Shown in pieces: positions 32,050-44,199 of a stretch of DNA of 64,000 nt. The notes beneath the pieces were generated by a model. It saw nothing but the letters and a program-made list of their open reading frames with translations, was not told where the DNA came from and ran no database searches. Made by a program: the position numbers and the translations under genes. Numbering within the stretch: position 1 is the stretch's first letter; each line of letters begins with the position of its first letter. Source of the DNA: Protula sp. h YS-2021 (Eukaryota > Annelida > Polychaeta > Sabellida > Serpulidae); assembly GCA_949752745.1 (NCBI GenBank), contig OX457031.1:25248081-25312080 (forward strand). Reading direction: 5' to 3'.

Positions 32050-33690
32050 CACAGTCTTTTTGTGTATCTTGTAATATGGTATTTAAAATCGAATGCTGGT
32101 ATGAGCATTTATCATTTAGAGCCTCTTTTACAGCTTTGTCGGCTATCTCGTTTCCTCGGATTCCCACGTGACTTGGAACCCAGCAGCAGCTATGTCTTTG
32201 CCAGCTTTGGCGGCATCGTCATGCCTTTCCAGAAGGTCAAGGATAAGGGAGTTTGATAATTGTAGGTTTTCAAATAATTGCAGGACGGACATCGAGTTCA
32301 CGCATAACATAAACTTTTTGTATCAGCTGAGCTTCACTATCTGAATGGCGAGATGGAGAGCTTTAATTTCGACTGAGAAAATAGAGGATACATCTGTAAG
32401 TCTTGTTTTCAAGGTGTTGTTGCAGCCGATTTATTGCACAGCTTCGAGCCGTCCGTGAAACGAAATGATACTCTTTAAATTCTTCTTTAAGCTCTGTGAA
32501 GTTTGATCGAAATAGGAAGGGGCTAGTTGTTTCCTTTGCATGGATCGAAAGGTTCTTTAATATCACAGGTTTGATGAGTTTCCACTGTGGCACTTTTGAT
32601 ACTCTGTATTTTGCAATTGACTCTATGGTAATGTCAGCATTATCGAGGTGAGGCAGAACTCTCACTCCGAATGGAGGTATTACGGTAGGGCCTCTTTCAT
32701 TGAAGCGGGAAAACTGATCTAAAGACAAAGTTGTACGTGGGATTCTTCTTATTTGCATAAAGCTTTGTTGCGTACTGCATGGCGAGTTTAATTTGACGAA
32801 CGCTAAGAGGCTGATCATTTGTCTCTAAACGCAGGTTTTCTTCTGGTGATGTTCTAAAAGCATTTAGACACAGTCGTAAACCCTGATTTTGTATCGGGTC
32901 AAGCATTTTAGGTATGACGGTCTTGCTGATCCATACACAATGCTGCCATTGTCTAATATAGACGATATCAAGGCTCGGTAAAGCATAAATTTTTGTATCC
33001 CGATCTGCGCCCCAGTCATGGACCGATATTACTCTTAGAAGGTTGAGTGCTTTTTGACATTTTCGTTTGAGTTCTTTGATGTGTGGGATAAAGCTTAGCT
33101 TCGAGTCGAAGAGTAAATCCAGAAATTTGTTTTCTTTAACAACAGGTATTTGAATGCCAGAAATGTATAGAACGGGATCGTCTTGTTGTTTGCGTTTATT
33201 GCAGAAATGCGTGCAGACTGTCTTGGTTTGTGAGCATTTAAAACCGTTTTGGTTAGCACACGTGCATGTTCTGCTGCAAGCGTCGCTGCATCAGGTTCAT
33301 ATGCTTGCCTCTGCAAAATATTGCGAAATCGTCGACAAAGAGTGAGCTGTTTATCCCCTGTTTCACGTTATGTCTGATGCTATTTATCTATATCAGGAAC
33401 AAAAGAATGGAAAGAATGCATCCCTGGGGGAAACTTTAGTCTTGTTCAAAGTAGTCTGAGAACACAGCTCTAAAGTGGACCCGAAAACGCTGGTCCTCTA
33501 AAAAAGCTTTAATACATTCAGGTGGGCGGCTTCGCAGCCCCAAGTCAAAGAGGCCTTGTAGTACTGCGTGCATCCATGCTGTGTCATAGGAATCTGTTAG
33601 CTATCATGCGTTCAAATGTTTTACACAGTGAACTTGTTAAAGAGACTGGTCTATAATTATGTGTGCACACTTCCTCCAACTTACGCGTTG
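32050..33690 (-). pseudogene. Jockey-type LINE: RT and RNase H remnant
   Basis: Reading leftwards: RT fingers (NYRPVSLTSSLCKTFERMIA near 33.65 kb), palm region (PPGMHSFHSF near 33.4 kb), the segment before the thumb, then LDPIQNQGLRLCLNAFRTSP and QPLSVRQIKLAMQYATKLYA (32.70-32.90 kb), then an RNase H whose motif WVPSHVGIRGNEIADK appears at about 32.14-32.19 kb. These are spread over several frames with stops, so the copy is dead. Presence of the RNase H supports the Jockey clade. Confidence 0.85.
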
Positions 33691-33699
33691 AACGTACCG

Positions 33700-34815
33700 C
33701 ATTTCGACCGTCAGACAACGGGATAAGTTCAAACCATTGACATACCCCAACCACCCGTTGACCTGGTTCGCCCCGAGAGTAAAGTGACCATACGCGACAA
33801 AGATCTCAGCTACATATAGGGCATCGCCAGAAAGGGTCTAAGAGTCCTGTTGTTCGTGCGGTTCGTCAACCAGACGCTGATGAGCGGGGCGGGGCGATGG
33901 CATCTGATGCCTCCATTGTCAACAAGTTGATCGTGTGTTTGTTTGGAGACACAAAGGATTTGATAAAGCTAAACACATCGCTTGTGTCATCAAGCCTTCA
34001 ACTAAGGCAAGATAACCTGCTGCCAAGGTGCAAGCTTTAGCAAGGCAAGCCGTTTCAGATGAGACAAACGGATTATATGGGTCAAATAAACCTGTTCCAG
34101 GACCATCTGCTGGCAGGAATGAGCCGCAGACACATACGTGGCCTACAAAAGCGCGAGCTACACGAGAGCTATAAGCAAATGGCAATCTTAACCAGCTGCA
34201 AACACAGCGAGGACCCACAGCTTCGGCACCTCCCAGAATGAAAGCACCAACATTCTGGTGCAGCGTTATCTTGTATAAAGGAGAGATTGATGCACCCAAA
34301 CTCCTACCGGTAGCCTGTAGGAGGCAGGCTAACACCATTCTGACAAAAATGGAAATATTTCAGGGCACCGACAAAGGTGGTAAGATCGCTAAGGTACGGC
34401 TACACCCTACTGTTTCTAAAAGTGAGGGGGAAGTGCCTACCATCAAAGTCAACCAAAAGGTGCACCCATGCCTTGTATCCTCGTACGGAAAGGGCACCGA
34501 GAAGTAAGCTGTTGGTAATCCTCAATTTCATTTATTTGTTTCTATTTGTAAGGTTACAATTAGAATATGCAGGATTTTGCAAGACTCCATTTCCAGAGGT
34601 ACAGGCTAAAAGAGACATGGCGGCGGGAAAGGTAAAATTCCGAAGGGGCGAGGCAAAGGAGGCGACCACCAGGATGAGTTACACGTGTGCCCCCACTGAT
34701 TGGCTCCGACAGATCTATAAGAGAGCAGCAGAGGAACATTTGGGGAACTACATTGGTAAACGACGGATCACAGGCCAACTCGAGATGACACAAGTGGGTA
34801 ACGAGGGGCGGTAAC
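33700..34815 (+). pseudogene. Eroded ORF of unknown origin
   Basis: Protein-like plus-strand pieces follow each other in changing frames: VQTIDIPQPPVDLVRPESKV, MASDASIVNKLIVCLFGDTK (ATG near 33.9 kb), KVQALARQAVSDETNGLYGS then NKPVPGPSAGRNEPQTHTWP, and an open stretch 34238-34507. A last open stretch ends at 34814. The region is more GC-rich than its surroundings. An antisense frame at 33919-34338 is open too but less protein-like. I do not recognise the family; a transposon or viral relic is likely because it directly abuts a LINE. Confidence 0.35.
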
Positions 34816-35090
34816 ATTCAGCAACATGGATCCCACATTAGGAGACCATCTGGTAAGACACTGGTCGTGCAAGTGCGGCTACTGTAGATAAACATGAAAA
34901 CGCTTGCTAAAACAATACAGTTGAACGTTTTATGAATTTTGAGGCACTCTACGTTATTACTAGCATCAGTATTAAGTGCCTACACAGCACACGGTCAACT
35001 TAGAAGACGGTTTCTGACAAGTGCTGAGGCAATGCCAAGCCTCTAGAAAAATCTATCTCAAAGCATCCGGCCAATCCAGCGGCGAGGGTA

Positions 35091-35577
35091 GGACTGTTTG
35101 CCATCAGACAGTTCGCTACCACCTTATTTTAAAACGGTCATGTTCGCCACCAAACCAGATTTTCAATTTTCTTCTTTTTTATTCTGCATTATACTTTGGC
35201 ACATGAAAATCGGTACTTATTTGTATTTGATCAAACGCTCTCTGTTCTATTATTTAACTTTAATTATCCAGCTGAAAACTTCCTTCCTTTGTTTGTACAA
35301 ATAAATTTTGAGAATTTATTAACTCATTAAAGACTCATTTGAACTCACTAAAAACTAATTTAGAAACATGTTGAGTTAAATTAATCGATATGTATTGATT
35401 AAGTACTGATTGTATTGATTAGAGTAGAAATGAATCAAGATTTACCACAGTATTTTTTTTGTGATTTCAATAAAATATTTGGTTTGGTGGCAAACATGAC
35501 CTTGTTTAATTAAGCCGGTGGCGAACAGTCCGGTAGCGAACAGTCCGGTGGTGAACTATCCGGTGGCAAACTGTCCG
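35091..35577. mobile_element. Fold-back element 1 (GGTGGCGAACAGTCC units)
   Basis: The left arm (35091-35158; GGACTGTTTGCC, CAGACAGTTCGCTACC, CGGTCATGTTCGCCACCAAA) is inverted in the right arm (35481-35577), which holds four units of about 15 bp such as CGGTGGCGAACAGTC and CGGTAGCGAACAGTC. The middle is AT-rich and non-coding. Confidence 0.65.
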
Positions 35578-36618
35578 TGCCCCTTCAGCGGCAGCTGCAA
35601 GACATTTGTACGAACAAACTGTCCATTTTTATCCCCCGTTAAAATGGGTTTTTGTTTTGTGCAAATGTTGTAGCTATGTAGTTGAATCGAACCGATGCTT
35701 ACAACGACCAGTCCCACCTCCTCATACTATTTTCCTGGCTCCACTTTAAGGGGTACCGGATGAAAAGTGAAAATCGAATCACAGTACGGTAAACATAGGA
35801 TACCCATGACATAATTGGAAGTAATCATAAAAGTTTTGCACTCCAGTGAAATTAATTTCAATTATTATTTGAAATAACGTTTCAACTATGTTACGTTATA
35901 GAAAAAATAGAATAGTGTTTTTCAAAGCATCGGTTCGACCCGGTATTCCGACATTTCGGCTAACGACAATTCGGCTAGCGACACTTCGGCTAGCGACATT
36001 TGGGCTAATGGTTCTTTGAACTGTAGATTACAAACTAGTTAGGTTGTTTTTAGCTGTAGATTACAAACTAGTTAGGTTGTTTTCATTTGTGTTTCAAAGC
36101 AAATCGTCAAAGTGTGTTATGTTTACCTTATTTATATTTCCTCTCACAAAACAAATTCATTCTCTTTTATACTTTTATTTCAAAACATATATTTGTAATC
36201 TGTTGTACAATATAGCAATTTAACAATATATTTAACGACATTTCGGCTACGAACGCAAGTCCATGTGATGTGGGCAGTTAACACATTTTTCTTGTTGTAC
36301 ATGTGATCCATCAAGAAGGGCTTTTGGTTTACCCCTTGTACTCTGTATAATATCCATCCTGGTATAAAAACAAATCGACATTAAATTGTAAAGTTTTAAA
36401 ATATCAGGGCTTATGCAAACCTGTTGACATCAACCAGATTAGCCCCCTGAGTACTGAGTAAAGACGGAAGGAAAAGGAACAAAAACTTTTTCAAGATAGT
36501 ATCACCATGGGGTCTAAATACAGTTGTCTTTGAAATAATGATTAGATATTAACACATGGCCAGAGATTAGATATTACGTGCTGTTATATAAAGAAAACTA
36601 CATAAAAACATCGAATCC

Positions 36619-37327
36619 CGGACAGTTTCCCGCGCGGCGAGTTTCCCGCACGGACATTCTCCCCCTTAAATTGACATGCACGGACGTTTTCCCGCGTCTT
36701 TTCCCGGCGAGTTTCCCGCATTCCATATTTTTTCATACTGGCGCTCGTTTCGAATTGTTTATGAATTTTCTTGATTAATTTGAATGCTAGATAAGATTCA
36801 TTAGAAATGTACCAACCCGACATTTTGGCATTTTTTGGAAAGCATACAGCAGGATTTAACACATTTGGCACAAAGCGCCATTGGTCAGAGACCTGCGAAG
36901 CGAGTTCGCCGCAAAACTGCCGCCCTGCAGAATCGCCTGAAGACCCTCTGCCTTGATCGAGTATCTGGTCGAAAATCGGTCAGCGAATGCTTGATTGGAT
37001 TCAGACACAACATGAGATTATAGGGAATAGTAGAGGTGTTGTTCATTCTTTGGTGTTGTCTGTTGAGAAGACGTCAGCTGAGAATTTGGTAATAAAGGTC
37101 GTGAGAATTGTTTAATAAAGCTCGTGTGTGAATATATGACTTTTGCTTTATAATTCCTTCTCCTACTAAACCCCACTCCTTACCCCCTCTCTTCGCTTAA
37201 CCTGTTGTAAATGCAGTTGTGGGATCCTATCCGGGATTTGCAAAATATAACGCGGGAAGTGTCCGCCCTGTGCAAAAAATGCGGGATTATCTCCGCGCGG
37301 GAAACTTTCCGCCCGGGAAACTGTCCG
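36619..37327. mobile_element. Fold-back element 3 (GAGTTTCCCGCGCGG units), nested
   Basis: The left arm 36619-36724 reads CGGACAGTTTCCCGCGCGGC then GAGTTTCCCGCACGGACATT. The right arm 37231-37327 is its inverted partner, ending CGGGAAACTGTCCG. It sits wholly within fold-back element 2. Confidence 0.65.
36835..37023 (+). CDS. Short ORF inside fold-back element (possible captured exon)
   Basis: The 62-codon open frame starts without an ATG, with a possible acceptor (CATACAG) at 36848. The peptide is basic and helix-like (QRPAKRVRRKTAALQNRLKT, then SGRKSVSECLIG) and ends at TAG. Two AATAAA signals follow at about 37090 and 37112. It could be the last exon of a transposon or host gene carried as cargo. 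No family recognised. Confidence 0.3.
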   Translation: MESIQQDLTHLAQSAIGQRPAKRVRRKTAALQNRLKTLCLDRVSGRKSVSECLIGFRHNMRL

Positions 37328-37531
37328 TCTACCAAAAACTTCTGTTTGATAATTGCGTGATTCTTTCAGAATCGGGAATTTCTTAAAGTATGGTAATATT
37401 TTCCAATTAACCGAAATGTCGCACTTTGCAAATAAGCCGAAATGTCGTCAGCCCAAAAGTCGCTAGCCGAAATGGCGTACCCTAATTTTAGCCCAACCTC
37501 GCTAGCCGAAATGTCGCGGATCCGTTCGACC

Positions 37532-38045
37532 CAACTATACAGCTTTTAATGGCATATTCTCCTGTCTTATTAACTGCAATAGAATAAAGGTTTTACATGT
37601 AAAAAGAAACATACACATATAACAAATGCATCTATTCAAATATGTCTACTCGAAAATAATGGTGGGAACACTTTCAGCCAAAGTAAAAAAAAAAATCATG
37701 TTTTTGACCCATGATTTCCTTATTTTTTTCTACTCATCAAATCACACTAACCGTAATTTTGTAAAAGATGCCCTCGATCAGATATCTCAACGGGATAAAA
37801 TGTCTTAGTATCCAGTACTCTCTGTATATGTTCGCTGTTTTCAAAAGTTCACGAAATGTTCTATTTTAAACGTTTGACCAAAAAAAGTTACCGCTTACTT
37901 TTTTGTGTTTTAATCGTAATTGGTGCTTTTAAAAATCAGCCATTGACCAAATGCTCTGTTCCGACTGATCCTTTTATCGAGTATTTTCCAATGAAAGAAC
38001 ACAAATGGAAAGGAATCGAATCATTTTCATGAAAACATTCCGATA
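37532..38045. other. No feature recognised
   Basis: AT-rich sequence, no exon or repeat family seen. Confidence 0.35.
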
Positions 38046-38049
38046 ACTT

Positions 38050-38165
38050 AAGGAAAGAAAGAAAGAAAAATAGAAAGAAAGAAGGAAAGAAAGAAAGAAA
38101 GTAGGGAAGGAAAGAAGGAAGGGAGGGGAGGGGAGGGGAGGGGAGGGGAGGGGAAGGAAGGAAGG
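38050..38165. repeat. Homopurine tract, (GAAA)n then (GGGGA)n
   Basis: About 115 bp almost free of pyrimidines. The (GGGGA)5 end could form a G-quadruplex and the whole tract a triplex. Confidence 0.9.
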
Positions 38166-38833
38166 ACATTGTACCAGAGCAACCCAAACTATATCTTGAC
38201 AATTATGTTCAATAAAAAGAAATCGACATTAAATAACCCGTGCACTGTTCCACTCCACATCGTGTAAAAAACCCTCAAACAATGATCATGTCCAACGCTT
38301 TTCTGCTTTTAAGAATAAGCAAAAAGAAAAACCGGCATTAGGTACACAGTGTTTCATAATTCATCTGCCTTTTTCAAAGGGACCTAGTCTTTTTTAATGA
38401 GCGTAAAAAACACCTCTAAACAAAAGATGCATATCTGCAAATGCAACGAATTTATTTCAGCTCATTTAAATTGCTAAGTGGTATTAAATCACGATAATAG
38501 ATGCTTGAATACTGAAACGCTCGGTGTAATTTGAAAATGGATATGAACACAACGAATCATGGAGAAAAAAACAGACTTTTTCGTGAAAAAGACATTTTAA
38601 TTGTTGAATAAACAAAATTTGCATCTACTTTCCCCTATAGATTTTTTGAATTCTTCATGAGTTCATGTAAATTTTGAAATTTTGAAGACGCCCAATGTTA
38701 GTCGCCAATAAACAACAAACAGTGCGCACATGAAACGATCGTTCGAAATGTGTAAAAACGTGTGGGCAAAGTCGCCACAGGATAATTCACAAGCCGGTTA
38801 ATTTGCCAGCGGTCAATCCACCGTCACCTTATT
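38166..38833. other. No feature recognised
   Basis: AT-rich sequence; nothing recognised. Confidence 0.35.
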
Positions 38834-38862
38834 CCCATTTGGCATTGAAAATGCCAAATGGG
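38834..38862. repeat. Perfect 13-bp hairpin
   Basis: CCCATTTGGCATT, loop GAA, AATGCCAAATGGG. It may be the 5' hairpin of the Helitron-like copy that follows. Confidence 0.7.
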
Positions 38863-38934
38863 GATGGATTGCCTCGAATTCTTCACCTATTTTTTTTCCT
38901 CATTTTTTTAAAAAATGTTTTCTTCTTCCGCCGA

Positions 38935-39564
38935 ATCGGTTTCCAGACATCTCCTCCAAGATCGCTGAAGCTAGACCAACCAAACTTGGCAATGTATGGA
39001 GGGTCATCTGAAGTGGTGCACCTTCAGATATTTGACCTTCAACTTACTGGTCAAGGTCAAATCGCGAAAAGGTCAAACGGTTTTCAGACAATTACTGCAA
39101 GGCCGCTGAAGCTAGAAAAGCCAAACTTGGCACATATATAAAGGGCGATGTGATCTGAAGCAACCGATAAAATTTTTGACCTTGACCTTGACCATGACCT
39201 TGAAATCGCGAAAAAAGTTATTGAAGGAAAACAATGATTTATCTCGAAAACGGTAAGAGATAGAGCAATTCTGACCTTATTTTCTACCTCCACCCCAATA
39301 CGACGATGCGTAAGGTATAACTTCCGGTGTCCTTGACCTCCAGGCCAATTTCCAGCCCCAGACAGGAAGTTGGCCTTAATCTCGAAAACGGTAAGAGATA
39401 GAGCAAATTTTTGGCCTTGAACTTACCAGTATAGTTAGTAATATTTAGGAGGATGTTCCACATTCAGACATGTGAAAATTGTTAACAAACTGCAATATCA
39501 TCTACCTTCCGTTTTAAGTTATCATTCCAAGTGGGGCTTATTCGCTGTGCGAATTTCGGTCTAG
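38935..39564 (+). mobile_element. Helitron-like element, family B copy 2
   Basis: It shares most of its length with 25219-25748, including GACATGTGAAAATTGTTAAC and the 3' end GCTGTGCGAATTTCGGTCTAG cut at CTAG-T. The CTCGAAAACGGTAAGAGATA and TGACCTTGACC modules occur in a different order and number. The 5' end may reach the hairpin at 38834. Confidence 0.65.
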
Positions 39565-40080
39565 TTTAAAAAGGTGCTGCTAGCCACCAGTCTGCATTTT
39601 GCTGAATTTTAGTGGCAGTTTGTCTGTTCTTTTTCTTTGGGGGTGGGGAGCTACATCCACTTACCGAAACATAAAAGAGATTAATGCGTTAATAAAAAAT
39701 TCTCTACTATTTGATCCTTATTATCTAACTATAAATTGCCTTATTTATCATAATTTGAACTTACCTTACAATAAAAGAACAATAGCTCCTGTGTAGAATG
39801 GTGGGTGGGGATTTTTTTCACGCATGACAAAAAACTGGGGTTCTTTTTTCAGCAGTTTCTGGGGACATTTTTTTTCAAGCGGGTGATTGTTTCCGTGATT
39901 TGTACATAATAGATGGTGTGCAATCTTATAGCTGTGGAAGAGCGAGAAATCTGTTGGAATACCAGCCGAAGAAACTGGACTACTTTAGGATCTTATCCTC
40001 GATACCGTATTGTCCGTTTTGCTGTTAAAATACTTTTAGATTTACTTAAAATGGTTTTTTTTTGTTTTTTTTTTACACTT
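39565..40080. other. No feature recognised
   Basis: AT-rich spacer between two Helitron-like copies. Confidence 0.35.
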
Positions 40081-40986
40081 GGGGATTTGCCAAAATCCCC
40101 TAGTCTATTGAATTTGTACGAAAATTTTAGCCGCAGTTGTGGCATGTATTTTCCATTTTTTTAGTTTGTCCGTGGAACTAGTCAGAGGCCGTTAGGGTTA
40201 GAAAGATGAAATTTGGATATGATAAACTTCAGTATGTCTAGTTGTTCCTCCTTATTTTTTTTTTAAATTCGCTTAATTTTTCAATTAAACAAATTTGCGA
40301 AACAGGCGCAGTAGTTTAAACTGGCAATGATATCAGCCTCGGTGTATTGATCGCCAAAGTCCCAATGAAAGCCATCACAGCATGCGTGTGCAAGTGTAAC
40401 TTGGCTGCAGCGTTTGGATCTATCCCAATTGCTAAAGAATGATGAAATTTAGTTCGCTGATAGAGGGTAATTAGACGCCGTAAAATTCTCATTTTTTAAA
40501 CATGACCTTAGAGAACGATTGACAGCCTCGGCCATGGTCATTGTCAAAAACCGGAAGTGGGCCATTATGTTGAAAACGGTTAGAGACAGGGCGGTTTTGA
40601 GCTTATTTTCGATCCTTTGGGCCTAAAAGACAATATGTAAGTGGCAACTCGGGGACATTGATTTTCTAGGTCATGGTCAAAGTCAAAAACCGGAAGTGGG
40701 CCATTATATCGAAAACGGTTAGATATAGAGCGATTTTGAGCTTGTGTTCGACCCTTTGGGTCTAAAAGACGATGGGTAAGAGGTGCCTCGGTGACCTTGA
40801 CCTCCTCGGACATGGTCAAAATAAAAAACGGAAGTTGACCATTATCTCGAAAACGGTTAAGGATAGGGCGATTTTGAGCTTACTTTCTACCTTTTAGGCC
40901 TAAAAGACGATATGTAAGAGTTCAGAATCGTATTTTTTTGTGACTCCAAGTGTAATTTTTGCTACTCGCTACCAAAAACGGTCTAG
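40081..40986 (+). mobile_element. Helitron-like element, family C copy 1
   Basis: It starts at the hairpin GGGGATTT-GCCA-AAATCCCC (40081-40100) and ends GGTCTAG followed by T at 40983-40987. The left 350 bp match 46557-46854 and the interior matches 47525-47983. The interior repeats a ~120-bp module: CTCGAAAACGGTTAGAGATA, GAGCGATTTTGAGCTTATTT, TAAAAGACGATATGTAAG. Confidence 0.65.
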
Positions 40987-42242
40987 TTTTTGTGCCACAT
41001 CGTTTTCGAATTTCTAAAGAAGAATGTGTCTCTGAAATCGAACTATTATAACCAAGATTTTAAAATTTTTAGTGTGCATATGTAATTGCTGCCAAATGTC
41101 TACAGATGAGGCAGTAAAAAATCATGGTTGTACCAAGCATGGCTGAACTGCGCGCGGAACCGTCATGCAGTTGGTCAAGATATTTTCCTTCAAATATGTC
41201 TAATGCGGTATCGTATATTCACATTAGATGTTGTTTTCATTCTGTTTAGCCGACACTTACTATTTTCAACCTTATGTAACCGACCCATGCTCATAATTCT
41301 TAACTTGCTAGCAGACTTCAATTGCCAATGGGAAAGCATTTTTTCACCAACATCTGGCTGAGGGTGTGCACCTTCAATGCTTATCCTTGATGTTTACATC
41401 TGCTAGTAACTTGAACCTTCCCCCCCCCCCCAAAAAAAAAAAAGCTGACAGCATATCCACCAGTATATAGTATTTCATTATTAGCCGTGAAATAAACGAA
41501 TGACAAGGATATTACCTTATTCCAGCAAATAAAGAAGGCAGGATATAGCCATAGATATTAGATGCAATATATAATCAATTAATTTTTCACCACTTTTTAC
41601 TCTTATCCGTTCACTTTCGCAAGAGTTCTAATATTTTCGATATGTCACCTCTAAAGGTTTTATATTTCTTTCAAATCATATCAGTTGAGTCAGTCCGTCC
41701 AACATTCCCGGACAAACAATTTTACTTCAAATTTTCATGTTTTGTATATATAATTGTGGACTCATCCATTTTCCCCCATTGCAGTGTTTTTGATGTAATG
41801 GCACATCGTTGGGTAATACGTTACGATGATAATACACATTTTCCAATTATAAATAACAACAGTGCTTTAATGACACGTTTGAAGACAGATATTAAGTTTG
41901 AAATACGGTGTAATCTCTAGAGCCGACCACCTCACAAATGGGACTAATCGAAAACAAAAAACAAAAAAACAAAACAAAAAAAAAAACAAACAAAAAAAAC
42001 AAACAAAACAAAACAAGACAAAGAAAGACCAAGACCACATCTGAACAGGACGGAAAATTAAGTCCTATATAAAAGATGTCACAACTGGGACTACATCCCT
42101 TATCAAATCTCCAATGCTTCTATAAAAGCTGCTAACTTTGCTACGATCCTTTAAAAGCGGCAAAACCTCTGACAATCTGTGTGAAAATTCCATTCACATT
42201 TGTTGAAATAAATGTTGAAGTGTATTAGCATCTCAATTTAAA
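40987..42242. other. No gene; low-complexity runs
   Basis: A C-run plus A-run lies at 41421-41443 and an (A,C)-rich stretch at 41950-42025. Other sequence is unrecognised. Confidence 0.4.
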
Positions 42243-43255
42243 CTAGACCGAATCCCGCTAGATAGCGGAATGGCTCACTTGCTTAAACCGCAAGAGAAAA
42301 CGTATCTTAGACTTGATGACACAGAAGGTGAACAGTCACCCAGGCACCTCTTTAGGTACATTTTCCAGGCCAAAACGGTCAATAAATCTCTAACCATCTT
42401 CGAGAAAACGGTCAACTGCCAGTTTTTTTACCTTGATTTAGGAGGTGAGGGTTACCTCGGTAACTCCTGTAAAGCGTTTTTAGGCTCTAATGGTCGAAAA
42501 TAAGCTTAAATCATTTTATGTCCAAACCGTTTTCGAGATAATGGTCAATTTCCGGTTTTGGACCTTGACCATGATCGAGTTGATCAAGATCACCGAGAAC
42601 CTCTTATTTAGCATCTTTTAGGCAAAAAGCGTCTAAATCGAGATAATAGTCAACTTCGGGTTTTTTACTTTGACCATGACCGAGGAGGTCAAGCTCATCT
42701 AGATAAATCTTATATAAAGCCTTTTAGGCCCAAATGGTTGAAAATGAGTTCAACCTAGTTTTCGAAATAATGTCAACCTTTCTCAAACGGTTTTCGAGAT
42801 ACAAAGGTCACGTGACCTTTGATTCAGATGGCGAGATTACTCCCTACTTTAACCATAAACATGGATTTGAGGGCTATATCTAACCATTTTTCGTAAAAAA
42901 TAGGGGTTTTGAAAATATTTTGACCTCAGTCTGCCATTGGCCTTGAAGCCACGGTAAGAATGTCACAGATTTCACGAGGACTTATTACCCTCTATACCTG
43001 CGCCAAATGTCGTCTTCCTAGGTCAAACTTTTCCAGAAGGAGTTTCCATAAAAAATACTCTGACCTTAGTATGACCTTGAAGGTCAAGGTAAAAAAAAAT
43101 TGCGCGACGCCTGATCATCCTCTATATGTATGTCAAATAGACTGTGGGAATATCTGGCAAAGCACACCCGTTTGCAAACATTGTTGTAAGTGGGAAATAT
43201 ATAAAAAGCGTGTATCCAAAAAAAGAAGAAGAACAGAAGAACCATAGCATTTTGT
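42243..43255 (-). mobile_element. Helitron-like element, family D, minus orientation
   Basis: On the minus strand the 3' end reads TTCCGCTATCTAGCGGG (stem CCGCT/AGCGG), then ATTCGGTCTAG and T. The interior has several ~120-bp modules with GTTTTCGAGATAATGGTCAA and GACCTTGACCATGA. The 5' end (right) is not defined; 43255 is approximate. Confidence 0.5.
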
Positions 43256-43721
43256 TTCCCCAATGTTAATGGCTGTAATCAGACCATTCCTACCCGAACA
43301 CTCGCGTAACGTCTAAAATACATCTATACTAGATCGGCAATATCGGCAACTTCGTCGGCCGATGTATCGGTTGCACATAGGATTAACTATGGCCCGACGC
43401 ATAATAGATATAGCGGCTTCGTACATCGGATATACATCGGGCCGATATATCTTTAATACGTCGGGCCACCGTCGGAAATATCCCTACAAATTCCTCGACG
43501 TCGGATACCAACCGTCGGCTATACGTCGGTTATACGTCTATATTCCGATGCATTTCCGACGAACTTCCGATGATTTTTATACGTAAAAAAAATTGTTTCT
43601 AACCTTAACTGACCCATTGAACCTTTACCAACCATTCATAATTCACATATTCATACATACACCATAGCATATCAATATACAACATAGCATATCTATATAT
43701 TGCAACTGAACACTAGTACTT

Positions 43722-43792
43722 ACTCGGGTTTGAACCGGGGACCTCTTGCATCCTAGGCGCGGAACATACCTCTACTCCACGGCGGCTGGGGC
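43722..43792 (-). tRNA. tRNA-like segment (pseudogene), anticodon unclear
   Basis: On the minus strand GTGGAGTAGAGG resembles an A box and CCCCGGTTCAAACCCG holds a perfect B box (GGTTCAAACCC). Spacing is near that of a real tRNA and CCTAGGA would be the anticodon loop. The acceptor stem does not pair well, so a tRNA-derived remnant is more likely than a working gene. Confidence 0.35.
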
Positions 43793-44117
43793 TAGTTTAT
43801 TGAGGCAAATGATAATTTTCAAGTATATTCATAATGCCCCACTATTGATTCTTCATAACGTCCCCTACAAAACGTCAATCGATAAATTTCCGACGCCGAA
43901 TAAGCATCGGAAAATATGCGTTTTATAGACGTATAAAAAATACGTATAATATACGATTGCAATATCGGCATCTTTTTTCCGATGTATTTCCGACGTCGTT
44001 TATACATAGGAAAATATGCGTTTTATAGACGTTTAAAAAAATACGTATAATACGCGTTGGCAATATCGGCATCTTTTTTCCGACGCTGTGGAATATGTGG
44101 AGCACTCGTACACAACG

Positions 44118-44120
<3 letters not shown>

Positions 44121-44198
<78 letters not shown>
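44121..44198. repeat. (TA)n microsatellite
   Basis: About 38 TA units without interruption, inside the CCGACG-rich element. Confidence 0.97.

Positions 44199-44199
<1 letters not shown>

Larger units (their letters stand above)
35943..37531. mobile_element. Fold-back element 2 (GACATTTCGGCTAGC units)
   Basis: The left arm 35943-36010 has three to four units of GACATTTCGGCTAGC type; the right arm 37405-37531 carries the same units inverted. A lone unit lies at 36237. A 33-bp direct duplication (TGTAGATTACAAACTAGTTA...) lies just inside the left arm at 36018-36083. Fold-back element 3 is nested inside. Confidence 0.65.

Noticed and set aside
33919..34338. Minus-strand 139-codon ORF
   Set aside because: It is Cys/Ala/Leu-rich without motifs and opposite to more protein-like plus-strand pieces; kept only as an alternative.
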